Source: Polymorphobacter sp. (GTDB lineage: Bacteria > Pseudomonadota > Alphaproteobacteria > Sphingomonadales > Sphingomonadaceae). Taken from it: a stretch of DNA of 33,852 nucleotides. Position 1 is the stretch's first letter. Each line of letters opens with the position of its first letter. Made by a program: the position numbers and the translations under genes. Positions 33,655-33,852 of this stretch are shown one piece after another. A model generated the notes under the pieces. That model searched no databases. It was given only the letters and a program-made list of their open reading frames with translations, and was not told where the DNA came from. The DNA is taken from positions 1-33,852 of the forward strand of contig NZ_JANYGL010000001.1 of assembly GCF_025362435.1 (NCBI RefSeq). Direction: 5' to 3'.

Positions 33655-33852
33655 ATGCGCTTTCTCCTGTCCATCCCGATAGTTCTCTTCGCCCCGGCAG
33701 CGCTCGCCGCGCATGTTCCGCCACCGTTGCCGTCGCCGATCTTCGACCCCGTAGTGTTCTTCAAGGGGACGACGCACGGCACCGGCTCGCTGAAGGTCAT
33801 GGCGTCCAAGCGGGCACCGGTCGATGTCGAGGGCCACGGCAAGGTCGGCATC
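33655..33852 (+). CDS. Exported protein, 5' part only (possible DUF3833 family)
   Basis: The frame opens at ATG 33655 and runs off the window end without a stop (66 residues seen). Residues 1-18 form a signal peptide (MRFLLSIPIVLFAPAALA). The mature start is Pro-rich, then FDPVVFFKGTTHGTGSLKVM. The F-F-x-G-x-T-x-G-x-G pattern after a signal peptide recalls DUF3833 proteins, but too little is present to be sure. Function unknown. Confidence 0.6.
   Translation, partial: MRFLLSIPIVLFAPAALAAHVPPPLPSPIFDPVVFFKGTTHGTGSLKVMASKRAPVDVEGHGKVGI

Overview
The window reads as one edge of a contig from a GC-rich alphaproteobacterium, most likely a member of the Sphingomonadales. The pointers are a PEPxxWA-type sorting signal, a CtrA and SciP pair, a split F0 ATP synthase operon of the atpI-B-E-F'-F type, the rpiB-glyA-nrdR run, DsbA-like genes in front of smc, and a folate-dependent TrmFO. 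No rRNA, tRNA, CRISPR array or insertion sequence was found. The assignment comes from gene content alone.

Layout. 1-248 is a perfect inverted repeat with 118-base arms that runs to the window edge. 247-5237 holds two tandem DsbA-like thiol oxidoreductases and the condensin subunit SMC. 5267-7850 is the F0 ATP synthase operon. 7851-8362 is a gene-free stretch with a 20-base tandem repeat and two copies of a 72-base hairpin element. 8363-10041 (minus strand) encodes a PEPxxWA-CTERM exported protein and a LuxR-type regulator, with a possible LuxR operator between them. 10293-13332 is a housekeeping run: rpiB, glyA, nrdR and a TrmJ-like RNA methyltransferase. 13341-14483 (minus) carries the cell-cycle regulator gene ctrA and its inhibitor gene sciP, divergent from mnmA (14567-15736).

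15724-28699 is one long flagellar operon. Three GTCA-N6-TGAC boxes and a near-perfect sigma-54 promoter precede a sigma-54 activator gene without a receiver domain. It is followed by fliE, F, G, H, I, J, K, L, M, N, O, P, Q, R and flhB, mostly joined by ATGA overlaps. Together these encode the MS ring, the C ring, the export ATPase complex, the hook-length ruler and the export gate. The filament, rod, hook, flhA and stator genes are not in the window. CtrA and SciP control flagellar genes in other alphaproteobacteria, so regulators and structural targets lie close together here.

28696-33852 holds an unknown small gene, ettA, a squalene/phytoene synthase family gene, an EF-hand protein, trmFO (minus) and the start of an exported protein cut by the window end.

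The items most worth following are the sigma-54 promoter with its three boxes, the FliM that lacks the CheY-binding N-terminus, the DsbA paralogue that has lost its cis-proline, the LuxR/PEPxxWA pair with its operator-like dyad, and the edge palindrome, which is probably a fold-back assembly or amplification artefact. I did not find a clearly new defence or mobile system.
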